Assembly: GCA_016711805.1 (NCBI GenBank)
Contig: JADJSH010000026.1
Span: forward strand, 1-49,941
Origin: Bacteroidota bacterium
GTDB lineage: Bacteria; Bacteroidota; Bacteroidia; B-17B0; Aurantibacillaceae
Length of the DNA stretch: 49,941 nt
Reading direction: 5' to 3'
Shown: positions 7,831-16,957 of the stretch, piece after piece
Numbering within the stretch: the first letter of the stretch is position 1
How the letters are laid out: each line of letters opens with the position of its first letter
Translations under genes and position numbers: made by a program
The notes under the pieces: model-generated
Databases searched by the model: none
Told to the model about the DNA's origin: nothing
Seen by the model: the letters and a program-made list of their open reading frames with translations, nothing else

Positions 7831-8475
7831 TTAATGTTTAGCTGGTTCAACAGTCGGTGTAGCTGCTGCAACTTTTGCTGTGCTATCTACTGCTACTGTT
7901 TTTGGTCCTTGTAATTTTTGTACATAATACACTAATTTCCAACGCTCTTCTTGTGTTAATAAGCTTTGGTGTGCACCCATCGTTCCTTTTCCGTAAGTAA
8001 TAGAGTGGAAAATTTTTCCTTGCGGCAAATCTTTTAACGCAACATTATATGCTGGTGGTGGACCAGGTAATTTAGCTCCAACTTTTCCGTCTCCCCCTCC
8101 TGTAGCACCATGGCAATGAACGCAGTATTTACCATACAACACTTCTCCCTCTTTTTCAATTGCTTCTGTGTAATCAAGTGGATTTTTTAAGTATAATCCA
8201 GCTGATGTATATCCATCTGGTGTATTAGGATAAACGTAAGGTATAAAACCTCTTGCAATAGTTCCTGCTACTGGTAATTTAGAACTGTTTAAAGTATCTC
8301 CATTAATAATGTGAGTTCCGTAGTATTCTAAAGAAGGTGAACGGTACATATCTGGCATAAATTCAAAGCCAGGACTGTTCACATCTTTTTTACCACATGA
8401 TGTAAAACCTGCCACTAACATTACTGCGAAAGTTCCGCAGGTAATTAGTTTAAGATTTCTGTATGATAGGTTCAT
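7831..8475 (-). CDS. actE: Alternative complex III subunit ActE, monoheme cytochrome c lipoprotein
   Basis: A 214-residue protein with a lipoprotein signal (AVMLVAGFTSC, lipid Cys near residue 27) and one heme-binding motif CVHCH within YGKYCVHCHGATGGGDG. A Met in GTMGAHQSL is a candidate distal ligand. A proline-rich loop (KLPGPPPAYN) follows the heme site, and the C-terminus is an Ala/Pro/Val-rich tail. ActE is the periplasmic monoheme subunit of alternative complex III, which passes electrons on toward the oxidase CuA site. It is packed 21 bp behind actD and 39 bp ahead of actF. Confidence 0.93.
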   Translation of the reverse strand: MNLSYRNLKLITCGTFAVMLVAGFTSCGKKDVNSPGFEFMPDMYRSPSLEYYGTHIINGDTLNSSKLPVAGTIARGFIPYVYPNTPDGYTSAGLYLKNPLDYTEAIEKEGEVLYGKYCVHCHGATGGGDGKVGAKLPGPPPAYNVALKDLPQGKIFHSITYGKGTMGAHQSLLTQEERWKLVYYVQKLQGPKTVAVDSTAKVAAATPTVEPAKH

Positions 8476-8495
8476 ATTATAAAGTTTTTATCTAA

Positions 8496-9044
8496 TTAGT
8501 ATTTTGGTTCGATTGTAATTGTGCCTTTGTAGTTTACTTCTTCTGCACCAGTAGTACGTAAAATCTCATCAGCTTTTTTAGATTGCTCGTCATTTAACTC
8601 CAGATAAATCATGAATTTATCGTCAGTTGTGCGAGGATCAGGGTTTTTTGCCTTTGCACCTGGTACTAACCAACAACGTAATAAATACGTTAAAGACATA
8701 CCATGGGCTGCACAAAATACAGTAGCTTCGAATGTAATTGGAATAAATGCTGGAACGTTTGAGTAATAATTCCAGTTAGGTTTACCTCCAATGTCACTTG
8801 GCCAATCACTAATCATCATGTACCACATCATTAATGTAGCTAATGATAGTCCTGTGATACCATAAATAAATGCGCAAATTGCTATACGTGTACGAGGTAC
8901 ACCAACAATTGGGTCAATTCCGTGAACTGGAAATGGAGTAAATACATCTGCAATACGAATACCAGATGCACGTAATTTTTTACATGCTTCTAATAAAGGA
9001 ACTTCATCAGAAAAAATGCCGTGTATAATTTGTTTAGTTGCCAT
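8496..9044 (-). CDS. actD: Alternative complex III subunit ActD (DUF3341)
   Basis: A 182-residue DUF3341 protein. The N-terminal ~45 residues form a soluble domain (IIHGIFSDEVPLLEACKKLR, then DVFTPFPVHGID). Two transmembrane helices follow (AICAFIYGITGLSLATLMMW and FEATVFCAAHGMSLTYLL), with a soluble C-terminus. ActD is a small peripheral/membrane subunit of alternative complex III thought to interact with the large membrane subunits. Gene order and tight spacing (37 bp from actC, 21 bp to actE) support the assignment. Confidence 0.93.
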   Translation of the reverse strand: MATKQIIHGIFSDEVPLLEACKKLRASGIRIADVFTPFPVHGIDPIVGVPRTRIAICAFIYGITGLSLATLMMWYMMISDWPSDIGGKPNWNYYSNVPAFIPITFEATVFCAAHGMSLTYLLRCWLVPGAKAKNPDPRTTDDKFMIYLELNDEQSKKADEILRTTGAEEVNYKGTITIEPKY

Positions 9045-9080
9045 ATTATTATTTAAATAAATCTAAATCTTAATTTTTTA

Positions 9081-10469
9081 TTAGTGGTGTGCGTGTTCTG
9101 CTGCAGCTTTTTTATGCTCTTCACCAGACGATTTTAATATTGATTTTAACTCAGCTTGCGCAATTACTGGGAATGTACGAGAATATAATAAGAATAATGT
9201 AAAGAACATTCCAATAGTTCCAACAAAAATACCTACGTCAATAAATGATGGAGAGTAAGTATTCCAAGTTGATGGTAAATAAGTACGACATAAAGTTGGA
9301 ACGATAATTACAAAACGCTCAAACCACATACCGATGTTTACTACGATAGATAAACAGAATGTAAATACTAAACTTGTACGTAATTTTTTGAACCAGAATA
9401 ATTGTGGAGAAATCACATTACAAGTCATCATAGCTGCATATGACCACCACATTGGACCAGTTGCTCTGTTTAAGAATGCGTATTGTTCCCATTCAACACC
9501 AGAATACCAAGCAACAAATAACTCAGTTAAGTAAGCTACACCTACAATTGAACCAGTTACGATGATTACGATGTTCATGTACTCAACGTGTTTAATAGTA
9601 ATGTAAGCTTCTAATTTATATACTTTACGAACGATTAACATTAACGTTAATACCATTGCAAATCCTGAGAATACCGCACCCGATACGAAGTATGGAGGGA
9701 AGATAGTTGTATGCCAACCTGGTACTACTGAAGTAGCAAAGTCAAATGATACAATTGAGTGAACCGAGAATACTAATGGAGTTGATAAACCCGCTAATAC
9801 TAAAGATACTTCTTCGAAACGAGACCAGTGACGAACATTTCCACCCCAACCAAAAGATAATAAAGCGTATGCTTTTTTCATTCTTGGCTTAACAACTCTA
9901 TCACGAATCATTGCGAAATCAGGAATTAAACCAATGTACCAGAAAACAATTGATACAGTTGCATAAGTTGATACCGCAAACACGTCCCATAATAATGGAG
10001 AGTTAAAGTTAGGCCATAAAGAACCAAATTGATTTGGTAATGGGAATAACATATAATCTAACCAAGGACGACCTGTGTGTAACGTTACGAAAATAGCCGC
10101 ACATAATACCGCGAAGATAGTCATCGCTTCAGCTGAACGGTTAATTGCCATACGCCACTTTTGACGGAACAATAATAATACGGCCGAGATTAATGTACCA
10201 GCGTGACCAATACCAATCCACCAAACGAAGTTGGTAATATCCCAAGCCCAGTCAACACCGTTATTAGAACCCCAAGCTCCAATACCTACACCAATAGTGT
10301 AAGATAAACATCCAATACCCCACATAAAGCCTAATACAGAGATGGTAAATAAAATATACCATAATCTGTTTGCTTTACCTTCTATGGGCGCAATAATATC
10401 ATCGGTGATATTTCGGTACGTTTTATTCCCTAAAATCAGCGGTATTCTTATCTGTGATTCTGCGTGCAT
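9081..10469 (-). CDS. actC: Alternative complex III subunit ActC (NrfD-like quinone-binding membrane protein)
   Basis: A 462-residue NrfD/PsrC-family integral membrane protein, close to the usual ActC length. Motifs include VDWAWDITNFVWWIGIGHAGTLI near residues 80-105, RSAEAMTIFA, and HTGRPW; conserved His and Asp residues here are associated with the quinol site in the family. About ten helices are visible, and the C-terminus is His-rich (EEHKKAAAEHAHH). ActC holds the quinol oxidation site of alternative complex III, which replaces the cytochrome bc1 complex in these bacteria and sends electrons to ActB and ActA. Spacing is 45 bp after actB and 37 bp before actD. Confidence 0.95.
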   Translation of the reverse strand: MHAESQIRIPLILGNKTYRNITDDIIAPIEGKANRLWYILFTISVLGFMWGIGCLSYTIGVGIGAWGSNNGVDWAWDITNFVWWIGIGHAGTLISAVLLLFRQKWRMAINRSAEAMTIFAVLCAAIFVTLHTGRPWLDYMLFPLPNQFGSLWPNFNSPLLWDVFAVSTYATVSIVFWYIGLIPDFAMIRDRVVKPRMKKAYALLSFGWGGNVRHWSRFEEVSLVLAGLSTPLVFSVHSIVSFDFATSVVPGWHTTIFPPYFVSGAVFSGFAMVLTLMLIVRKVYKLEAYITIKHVEYMNIVIIVTGSIVGVAYLTELFVAWYSGVEWEQYAFLNRATGPMWWSYAAMMTCNVISPQLFWFKKLRTSLVFTFCLSIVVNIGMWFERFVIIVPTLCRTYLPSTWNTYSPSFIDVGIFVGTIGMFFTLFLLYSRTFPVIAQAELKSILKSSGEEHKKAAAEHAHH

Positions 10470-10513
10470 ATTATTTTAAATTCAGAAATTAATATTTAAT
10501 TTTTTACTTAATC

Positions 10514-13500
10514 TTATGAATGGTGTTCTTCTTTATGTCCTTCTTCTTTGTGAGCTGGAGCAGCGCTGTGCCCTTCATGATGATGAATAGCTTCCTCTTG
10601 ATTTCTTACTTTTAATAAGTAAGATACTGTTGGTTTAACACCTACTTCTTCTAACAATAAATAGTTTTTATCATCATTTCTCCAAGTGTTAATTGCTGAA
10701 GCTTCATCATTAAGATCTCCAAACATAATAGCGTTTGTAGGACAAGCTTGTTGACATGCTGTTTTGATTGAACCATCAACGATTGGCATTTTAGCTGCTT
10801 TTGCTACTAATTTACCTGCTTGTAAACGTTGCTGACACATTGAACATTTTTCCATTACACCACGAGAACGAACTACTACGTCTGGGTTTAATACCATACG
10901 ACCTAAGTCTTGTTGTGCTGGATTCACGTTTGTGAAATCAGGGTTTTCGTTATAGTTGAACCAGTTGAAACGACGAACTTTAAACGGACAGTTGTTAGCA
11001 CAGTAACGAGTACCAATACAACGGTTATAAGTCATCATGTTTAATCCTTCTGTACTGTGGCTAGTTGCTAATACCGGACAAACCGTTTCGCAAGGAGCGT
11101 GGTTACAGTGCTGACACATCATTGGTTGGAAAGTAACCTTCGGATTTAAAGAAGGGTTTTCCATGTCTAAATACATTTGCATAGCACCAACATGTTCTTC
11201 AGAAGCTTTTGAAGCTGTCATGTCAGATGTATAGTATCTATCAATACGTAACCAGTGCATTTCACGAGTTTTACCAACTTCTTCTTTACCTACAACGTGA
11301 ACGTTATTTTCTACTGTACATGCTACAACACAAGCAGCACATCCAATACAAGATGTCATATCAATGGTTAAACCCCATTTGTGGTTTAAACGTGGATGAG
11401 CATCCCATAAATCAATTTCATCAACATGTTTTTTGCCACCACCATGCATTGGTAACATAGCTGATGGATTCCAAATTTCTTTATCTTTTGATTTGTATTC
11501 GTTTAAAGAAACTTCTCTTAAAATTTGTTCCTCACGATTCATAATCGTGTGGTGAATTTGAGTTGCTGCTAATTCATAAGTTTCAGAAGTAGCTTTAACA
11601 GACGCCGATAAACTAGCGTTAGTTAATGTATCGTTAGCAACAGTTACAAACTGGTAAGCGTTTTGTCCGATACCAAAAGCAACTTTCATTGTTTCTGCTG
11701 AACGACCATAACCTACTGCTAAACCAATAGTACCAGCTGTTTGTCCTGGTTGAGGATAAACAGGTAATTTTATTGTGATACCGTTTACTGTTAATTCTGC
11801 GATAGAAGCGATTTTATCTTGACGCTTCATTTCGTTTAATTTCAAGCTAGCTACATCAGCTGGATTCATTGTGATGTAGTTATCCCAAGTTACTTTAGAA
11901 ATAGGATCTGGTAATTCCATTAACCATGGGTTATTACTTTGAGTACCATTTCCTAAACCAACTTTTTCATAAATCACTAATTCAAACTGACCACCTTTTG
12001 CAGAAGTTGCAGAAGCAGCAGCTTTATTATAATCAGGAGTTGGTAATGCAGAAGCTACTTCAACCGTTGCAGCAGCATGATGAGCAGCTGGTGTTTCGTG
12101 ATGAGCAACTGGAGCAGCGATGTGAGTTGTATCAGCAACTACTTCGTTGATGATAGCAGCTACACCAGCCATTAAAGGCTTACCTGTAGAATCTTTTGCC
12201 ATTGGAGCAATTGGCGCATCTTTATAAACTGATACTTTTAAAACACCATCGTGCAAAGTATGTGCCCAGAAAGAAGAAAAATCTAAATATTTACCTTGTT
12301 GAGGGAAAATATGATTGTTCCAGTAACCTTGTAAGTAAGTTAAATAATCAGATTTAACACCTGACCATGCTAATAATGTATCTTGTACTTGACGAGTTCC
12401 TTCGTAACGAGGAGCTGCAAATATTTGACGAATAGTTGGTTGTTGTAATGAGTAGTGCCCGCGTTTTGGATTTGCATCACCCCAAGATTCTAGGTAGTTA
12501 TTATCAGGACAAACAAAATCAGCTAATTTAGAAGTCTCATCTAAAGATTGAGAGAAAGAAACTTTTAATGCTGCTCTTTTGTATGCTGCTTCAAATTTTA
12601 AAGATGCTGGCGCTGTATAAACTGGGTTACAGTTGTATGTCATTAACACACCAACTTTACCAGCATTTAAATCAGCTACTAAATCTAAAAATGCTTTATC
12701 ATCACCTTGTTTTAAATTGTAGTTCATGTCAACATCTACAGTTTTACCGTAGTTATCTAACATTTTATTGATGCCGTTTACCAAAGTTTGACAACCTTCA
12801 TCATTAAATCCACAAACAACAATTGATTTTCCTTTATTTTCTACTAACTCTTTAGCTGCTTTTGTAATTGCTTTTGCAGCGGCAGCATCAGATACTTTAG
12901 CATCAGATACTTTTGAGTTACCAGTTGCACCTGCTACTTCATTAAATAAAGAAGCAAGTACTTTTCCAAATTCAGAAGCTTTAACCATGTAACGCTCATC
13001 TGCATTAGCACCAGTTAAAGATAAGTTAGCTTCGAAATGGTAGTGTTTACTCATTTCTAAATTCTCGCGGTTAACTTTACGTCCTTTGCTGTATTGATTA
13101 GCAAATTCGATAGGGTTTAACCAAGTTCCTAAGAAATCGCAAGCAACACCTACAATAGTTTTTGCTTTTGAGAAATCGTAAGAAGAAACAACCGATTTAC
13201 CAAATACGTTTTTATTAGCATTGATTAATGCTGAATAAGAAATCGCATCGTAAGTAACGTGTTTTGAATTTGGGTATTTTGCAGTAAACTCAGCAATAAC
13301 AGCCTTAGTTGAAGGACTGATAATTGTTGAACTTAAAATAACATTAGTTCCTGAAGTTAAAGATTTAGCAACAGTATCATCTACATTTTTCCATGTAGTA
13401 GGATTTCCTTTTGCTAATGGTCCGTTTAAACGAGATCCATCATATAAACTTAAAACAGAAGATTGAACACGAGCACTAGTAGCACCGTGGCTAACTTTAG

Positions 13501-13873
13501 ATAAGTCGTTACCTTCAATTTTAATAGGACGTCCTTCGCGAGTTTTAACTAAAACAGATGCGTAATCATGCCCATCATAAAATGTAGAAGCATAAAAATT
13601 AGCAACACCTGGAGTTACCTCTTCCGGTTTTACAACGTAAGGAATAGATTTGTTTACAGGAGTTTCGCAAGCTGCCAAAGCAACGGCTGCTGTAGAGAAG
13701 CCCATTACTTTTAAGAAATCTCTGCGGCTTGTACCTTTAGAGTTAGAGTCATCACCAGTAAGGAATTCTTCCATTGGCAATGTTTCTGCGAACTCATTGT
13801 TTTTGTTTTGTAAAAAGTCTTCGCTGTTGTTTAATTCAGGTAAACCTTTCCAGTATTTTTTCGACATAGTCAT
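10514..13873 (-). CDS. actB: Alternative complex III subunit ActB (molybdopterin-oxidoreductase-like iron-sulfur protein)
   Basis: A 1119-residue periplasmic subunit. The N-terminus has a twin-arginine signal with lipobox (TSRRDFLKVMGFSTAAVALAAC), so it is exported folded and probably lipidated. Residues ~70-780 resemble the molybdopterin oxidoreductase fold but belong to the ActB type that lacks the cofactor. The C-terminal third is a ferredoxin-like domain with four cysteine clusters: CIGCAACVVAC, CQHCNHAPCETVC, CIGTRYCANNC and CSMCQQR with CQQAC. The tail is His-rich (HHHEGHSAAPAHKEEGHKEE). The start may be ATG at 13873 or the Met two codons in. It carries electrons from ActC-bound quinol to the ActA hemes and lies 36 bp behind actA. 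Confidence 0.96.
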   Translation of the reverse strand: MTMSKKYWKGLPELNNSEDFLQNKNNEFAETLPMEEFLTGDDSNSKGTSRRDFLKVMGFSTAAVALAACETPVNKSIPYVVKPEEVTPGVANFYASTFYDGHDYASVLVKTREGRPIKIEGNDLSKVSHGATSARVQSSVLSLYDGSRLNGPLAKGNPTTWKNVDDTVAKSLTSGTNVILSSTIISPSTKAVIAEFTAKYPNSKHVTYDAISYSALINANKNVFGKSVVSSYDFSKAKTIVGVACDFLGTWLNPIEFANQYSKGRKVNRENLEMSKHYHFEANLSLTGANADERYMVKASEFGKVLASLFNEVAGATGNSKVSDAKVSDAAAAKAITKAAKELVENKGKSIVVCGFNDEGCQTLVNGINKMLDNYGKTVDVDMNYNLKQGDDKAFLDLVADLNAGKVGVLMTYNCNPVYTAPASLKFEAAYKRAALKVSFSQSLDETSKLADFVCPDNNYLESWGDANPKRGHYSLQQPTIRQIFAAPRYEGTRQVQDTLLAWSGVKSDYLTYLQGYWNNHIFPQQGKYLDFSSFWAHTLHDGVLKVSVYKDAPIAPMAKDSTGKPLMAGVAAIINEVVADTTHIAAPVAHHETPAAHHAAATVEVASALPTPDYNKAAASATSAKGGQFELVIYEKVGLGNGTQSNNPWLMELPDPISKVTWDNYITMNPADVASLKLNEMKRQDKIASIAELTVNGITIKLPVYPQPGQTAGTIGLAVGYGRSAETMKVAFGIGQNAYQFVTVANDTLTNASLSASVKATSETYELAATQIHHTIMNREEQILREVSLNEYKSKDKEIWNPSAMLPMHGGGKKHVDEIDLWDAHPRLNHKWGLTIDMTSCIGCAACVVACTVENNVHVVGKEEVGKTREMHWLRIDRYYTSDMTASKASEEHVGAMQMYLDMENPSLNPKVTFQPMMCQHCNHAPCETVCPVLATSHSTEGLNMMTYNRCIGTRYCANNCPFKVRRFNWFNYNENPDFTNVNPAQQDLGRMVLNPDVVVRSRGVMEKCSMCQQRLQAGKLVAKAAKMPIVDGSIKTACQQACPTNAIMFGDLNDEASAINTWRNDDKNYLLLEEVGVKPTVSYLLKVRNQEEAIHHHEGHSAAPAHKEEGHKEEHHS

Positions 13874-13908
13874 GTGTGATATTTCTTGTAATTACCGGTT
13901 TCTAACAA

Positions 13909-15189
13909 TTAATAGTGACATTTAGTACACTCAAGCCCTCCGATTTTTTCAACCGTAAACTTAACGTCATATTGTCCCTTATATTTTTCTTTTAAAGCTT
14001 TGTGCATTCTGTCGTAGTATGCATTTCCTTCCATAGCTACTTCAGTTTTTCTGTGACACTCAATGCACCATTTCATGGTTAATGGTGATTTTTGTTCAAC
14101 CGTAGTCATTTTCTTAACATCGCCGTGGCAAGTAGCACATTCTTGTTTACCAACTACTACGTGTTGAGAGTGATTAAAATAAACGTGATCAGGTAAGGTG
14201 TGAACTTTAATCCATTTAATTGGATTTTCAGGAGCATCATAAACACCAGTTTTAGGATTAAATCCTGATGCCGCATAAATTTTTGCAATTTCTTTTTCTC
14301 CGTATTGAGGACCAGTTTGAATTCCTTTGTGACAGTTCATACAAACATTAACTGTAGGAATTCCTGCGTGTTTAGATTTTTCTACTGAGTTGTGGCAATA
14401 CTGACAAGCAATCTCATTATCTCCAGCATGTAATTTGTGAGAGAATTTAATTGGTTGATCTGGGTGGTAACCTTTTTGAGTTTCCCAATCATAATATACA
14501 CCTAAATCATAACAAGCATCCCAGCAAGATTTCATTCCGCCAAAAGCAATAATGATCACAAATACACCAACTAAACGACGGTTACCGCCAATCCATTGTT
14601 TTACTTCTTGACCGAAAGTGATTTCAGGAGTTTCAGCTTTTCCTTCTCTACGATTATAAGAGTTTTGTAATGAGTGACGAACACTGCGTAAAGCTCCTAA
14701 AACAAGCGCTAAAATTACAATAGCACCTAATAATAAGTATAATGGATCAATACCACCTTTTACTTCTTCAACAGCTTCTGTTGCAACTGTAGCGTTTGCA
14801 ACTGGTGCAGCAGCTGCAGGCGGAGCGATTACATAATCAACTAGTGCCTTTAAGTCAGCATCTGATAAAAATTCAAATTCACTCATGGCGTCAACACCAC
14901 CATTATTAGCTACTAGAGTTTTTGCGTAAGCATCACCAGAGGCAATAACTGTATTATTGTTTTTAATCCACTTGGACAACCATTCAGCTTCTGGTTTAGG
15001 AACGCGACCAGCAACACCAGCTAAACCTGGACCAGTTAGTTTTTGGTCGGTCAAGGCATGACAAACCGCACAGTTTTGCTTAAATATTTTAGCACCGTCT
15101 TGTGCTTTCAATCCAAAGGAGAAAGCAAAAAACAGGAAAACCGCGCCAAATAAGGATTTTAAAGAGAAATGAGACATATTATTTTGCAT
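13909..15189 (-). CDS. actA: Alternative complex III subunit ActA, multiheme cytochrome c with an added N-terminal monoheme domain
   Basis: About 426 residues. Signal peptide SLFGAVFLFFAFSFGLKAQ follows an ATG at 15189 (or 15177). Residues ~25-115 form a monoheme cytochrome c domain (CAVCH, then LTGPGLAGVAGR). A transmembrane helix (GGIDPLYLLLGAIVILALVL) and a second hydrophobic segment follow. The C-terminal part carries five heme motifs: CQYCH, CMNCH, CATCH, CIECH and a terminal CTKCH two residues from the end. The pentaheme part is the classical ActA, which takes electrons from ActB. The N-terminal monoheme domain is an additional module fused here. First gene of the operon. Confidence 0.93.
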   Translation of the reverse strand: MQNNMSHFSLKSLFGAVFLFFAFSFGLKAQDGAKIFKQNCAVCHALTDQKLTGPGLAGVAGRVPKPEAEWLSKWIKNNNTVIASGDAYAKTLVANNGGVDAMSEFEFLSDADLKALVDYVIAPPAAAAPVANATVATEAVEEVKGGIDPLYLLLGAIVILALVLGALRSVRHSLQNSYNRREGKAETPEITFGQEVKQWIGGNRRLVGVFVIIIAFGGMKSCWDACYDLGVYYDWETQKGYHPDQPIKFSHKLHAGDNEIACQYCHNSVEKSKHAGIPTVNVCMNCHKGIQTGPQYGEKEIAKIYAASGFNPKTGVYDAPENPIKWIKVHTLPDHVYFNHSQHVVVGKQECATCHGDVKKMTTVEQKSPLTMKWCIECHRKTEVAMEGNAYYDRMHKALKEKYKGQYDVKFTVEKIGGLECTKCHY

Positions 15190-15256
15190 AGAATTATATC
15201 TAATTTTGTATGTTTTAAGGCAGTTTAATGACACTTTAATGACAAAAATTACCGTG

Positions 15257-15264
15257 CAAAAATA
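15257..15264 (-). promoter_or_regulatory. Candidate promoter -7 element of the act-cox operon
   Basis: Read on the minus strand this is TATTTTTG, matching the Bacteroidota -7 consensus TAnnTTTG, about 70 bp upstream of the actA start. I see no convincing -33 TTG at the usual distance, so this is tentative. The surrounding gap (15190-15459) is very AT-rich and otherwise holds only the palindrome listed at 15406. Confidence 0.35.
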
Positions 15265-15405
15265 ACAGAATGTTATATATCTCGGTAGTATTTTTTAGAT
15301 TTTATTAACAGTTTATGTAATTTATATTAATTCTAAATAAGGATTCGTTTTATTGAGAAATAAGCCCGATACAGATGTTTAATTCTATCTATATAGACAA
15401 AATAG

Positions 15406-15417
15406 TGATTTAAATCA
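15406..15417. promoter_or_regulatory. CRP/FNR-like palindrome upstream of the respiratory operon
   Basis: TGATTTAAATCA is a perfect dyad matching the TGAT-N4-ATCA core of CRP/FNR-family sites. It lies about 145 bp upstream of the candidate promoter and 40 bp past the end of the neighbouring gene. In such AT-rich sequence a chance match is quite possible. Oxygen-responsive control would fit a terminal oxidase operon. Confidence 0.2.
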
Positions 15418-15459
15418 TTAAATCTGTCTTTTTTGTCGATTAAATAATTTTTGTGATTG

Positions 15460-15921
15460 CTAAATATCTTCCCAATAATCGATAATTAGCCCATCATTTG
15501 GACTAATTCCAATAGAACGTTTTTCTGAACCAAAATTGATGATGAGCGCATCATTTAAAAATTGTTCATCTTCTCGGCTTAATTCAAAAGCTTCGATGGT
15601 TTCTCCAATGACATCTGTCCACATTTTGGTTGTGGAAGCATCGATGGGAATCATTTTGATTTTATCGCCAAATTCTTGTTTTAATTGTGCTTTTTCTGCT
15701 TCAAAATTAAAATCGTCAATCACATTGATAGCAGCAGCTTCTTCGTCACAAGTAATTACTAGTGTTGTATCATCTGTAAAAACTAGTTCTACATTGTCAA
15801 TTAAATCAACATGCGCATCTGGATTAAATCGGTTAACCCAAAAATAAACAATTACTTTTTTTAAGGTTTTGCCTTCGGCTGCTGTTAAAAGTTTTAGCTG
15901 ATGATCGGTGAAGTGAGACAT
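15460..15921 (-). CDS. Conserved-looking hypothetical protein
   Basis: About 153 residues starting MSHFTDHQLKLL at 15921. The open frame extends upstream to 16032, but that would overlap the preceding gene and adds no recognisable sequence. Acidic, no signal peptide or membrane segment, soluble and probably alpha/beta. It contains VIVYFWVNR near residue 25 and ends in NDGLIIDYWEDI. I do not recognise a family. It follows the ACMSD-like gene by 37 bp on the same strand and is probably cotranscribed with it and hutU, but nothing in the sequence ties it to histidine or tryptophan breakdown. Confidence 0.75.
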   Translation of the reverse strand: MSHFTDHQLKLLTAAEGKTLKKVIVYFWVNRFNPDAHVDLIDNVELVFTDDTTLVITCDEEAAAINVIDDFNFEAEKAQLKQEFGDKIKMIPIDASTTKMWTDVIGETIEAFELSREDEQFLNDALIINFGSEKRSIGISPNDGLIIDYWEDI

Positions 15922-15958
15922 TATAAAAGAGATTAAAAAGACTGTTTGACTTAAGAGA

Positions 15959-16948
15959 TTAAAGGGATAGCCAAGCTTTTGCGGCAGTTCCCATGATGAT
16001 TGTTTTTTCGTTATCAGAAAGTGGCGCCTCACGAACTAACGTTCCTGGAACTGCTTCTCCTAATGGAAATGGATAATCAGAACCTTGTACAACTTTATCA
16101 GCTCCCACTAAATCAATAATGTATTGCAACATTTTATGGTCGCATACATGCGAATCAACCCAAAATTTACCCAAGTATTTTTTTGGATTAAATTCATTAT
16201 CAATTGCTACTAAATCAGGGCGACAATCCCAGCCATGTTCAATACGGCTAATGGTTGGCAAGAAAGAACCTCCACCGTGCGCAAAGCAAACTTTTAGGTT
16301 TGGATATTTTTCGAAGATGCCACCAAATATCATAGAACAAATTGCTCTGCTAATTTCGGCGGGCATACCTACTAACCATGGAAGCCAATATTTAGTCATG
16401 TGTTCCTGACCCATCATTTGCCAAGGGTGAACTAAAATAGCAGCATTTGTTCTTTCGCAAGCTGCCCAAAAATCATGAAATTGAGGTTCGCCTAAATTAA
16501 TATTGTTAACGTTACTTCCTATTTGAACACCTTTAAATCCAAGTTTCATGCAGCGTTCTAATTCTTGCACTGCTAGTTTTGTATCTTGCATAGGCACAGT
16601 TGCCAAACCAATAAATTTATCTGGATACTGATTAACCGTATTCGCAATATCATCATTTAAAAATTGAGAAATTTCTAAACAATCGTTTGGTTTGGCATCA
16701 TAACTAAACATCACAGGTATCGTACAAATTACTTGCATATCTGCTTTGTGCTCTGCCATATCTTTAATACGAACTTCAGCATCCCAACAGTTTTCTACAA
16801 TCTCTCTGAAACGTTTATCGCCTTGCATCATCCATGCTCTGCCTGGTGCATGATGATCTAATTGTATGAAATTTCCATAACCAAATTTTTTTGTAAAATC
16901 AGGAATGTGTTTTGGAATAATATGAGTATGAGTGTCTATTGTGAACAT
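15959..16948 (-). CDS. Amidohydrolase, probable 2-amino-3-carboxymuconate-6-semialdehyde decarboxylase
   Basis: A 329-residue metal-dependent decarboxylase of the ACMSD group in the amidohydrolase superfamily. Metal-ligand signatures are visible in order: DTHTHIIP (His7, His9), a His in AAILVHPWQ near residue 175, FAHGGGSFLPT near 225, and the Asp in VQGSDYPFPLGE near 290. Length matches ACMSD (about 330). The enzyme diverts the kynurenine-pathway intermediate ACMS toward 2-aminomuconate and away from quinolinate. No other kynurenine genes are in the window. It starts 9 bp after urocanate hydratase, so the pair is probably one operon for aromatic amino acid breakdown. Other amidohydrolase-2 decarboxylases acting on related substrates cannot be excluded. 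Confidence 0.85.
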   Translation of the reverse strand: MFTIDTHTHIIPKHIPDFTKKFGYGNFIQLDHHAPGRAWMMQGDKRFREIVENCWDAEVRIKDMAEHKADMQVICTIPVMFSYDAKPNDCLEISQFLNDDIANTVNQYPDKFIGLATVPMQDTKLAVQELERCMKLGFKGVQIGSNVNNINLGEPQFHDFWAACERTNAAILVHPWQMMGQEHMTKYWLPWLVGMPAEISRAICSMIFGGIFEKYPNLKVCFAHGGGSFLPTISRIEHGWDCRPDLVAIDNEFNPKKYLGKFWVDSHVCDHKMLQYIIDLVGADKVVQGSDYPFPLGEAVPGTLVREAPLSDNEKTIIMGTAAKAWLSL

Positions 16949-16957
16949 AAGTTTGAA

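Noticed and set aside
15190..15459. Possible small RNA or riboswitch in the AT-rich leader of the act operon
   Set aside because: No stable paired structure beyond the short TGATTTAAATCA palindrome and a chance direct repeat (TTTAATGACA) was seen.
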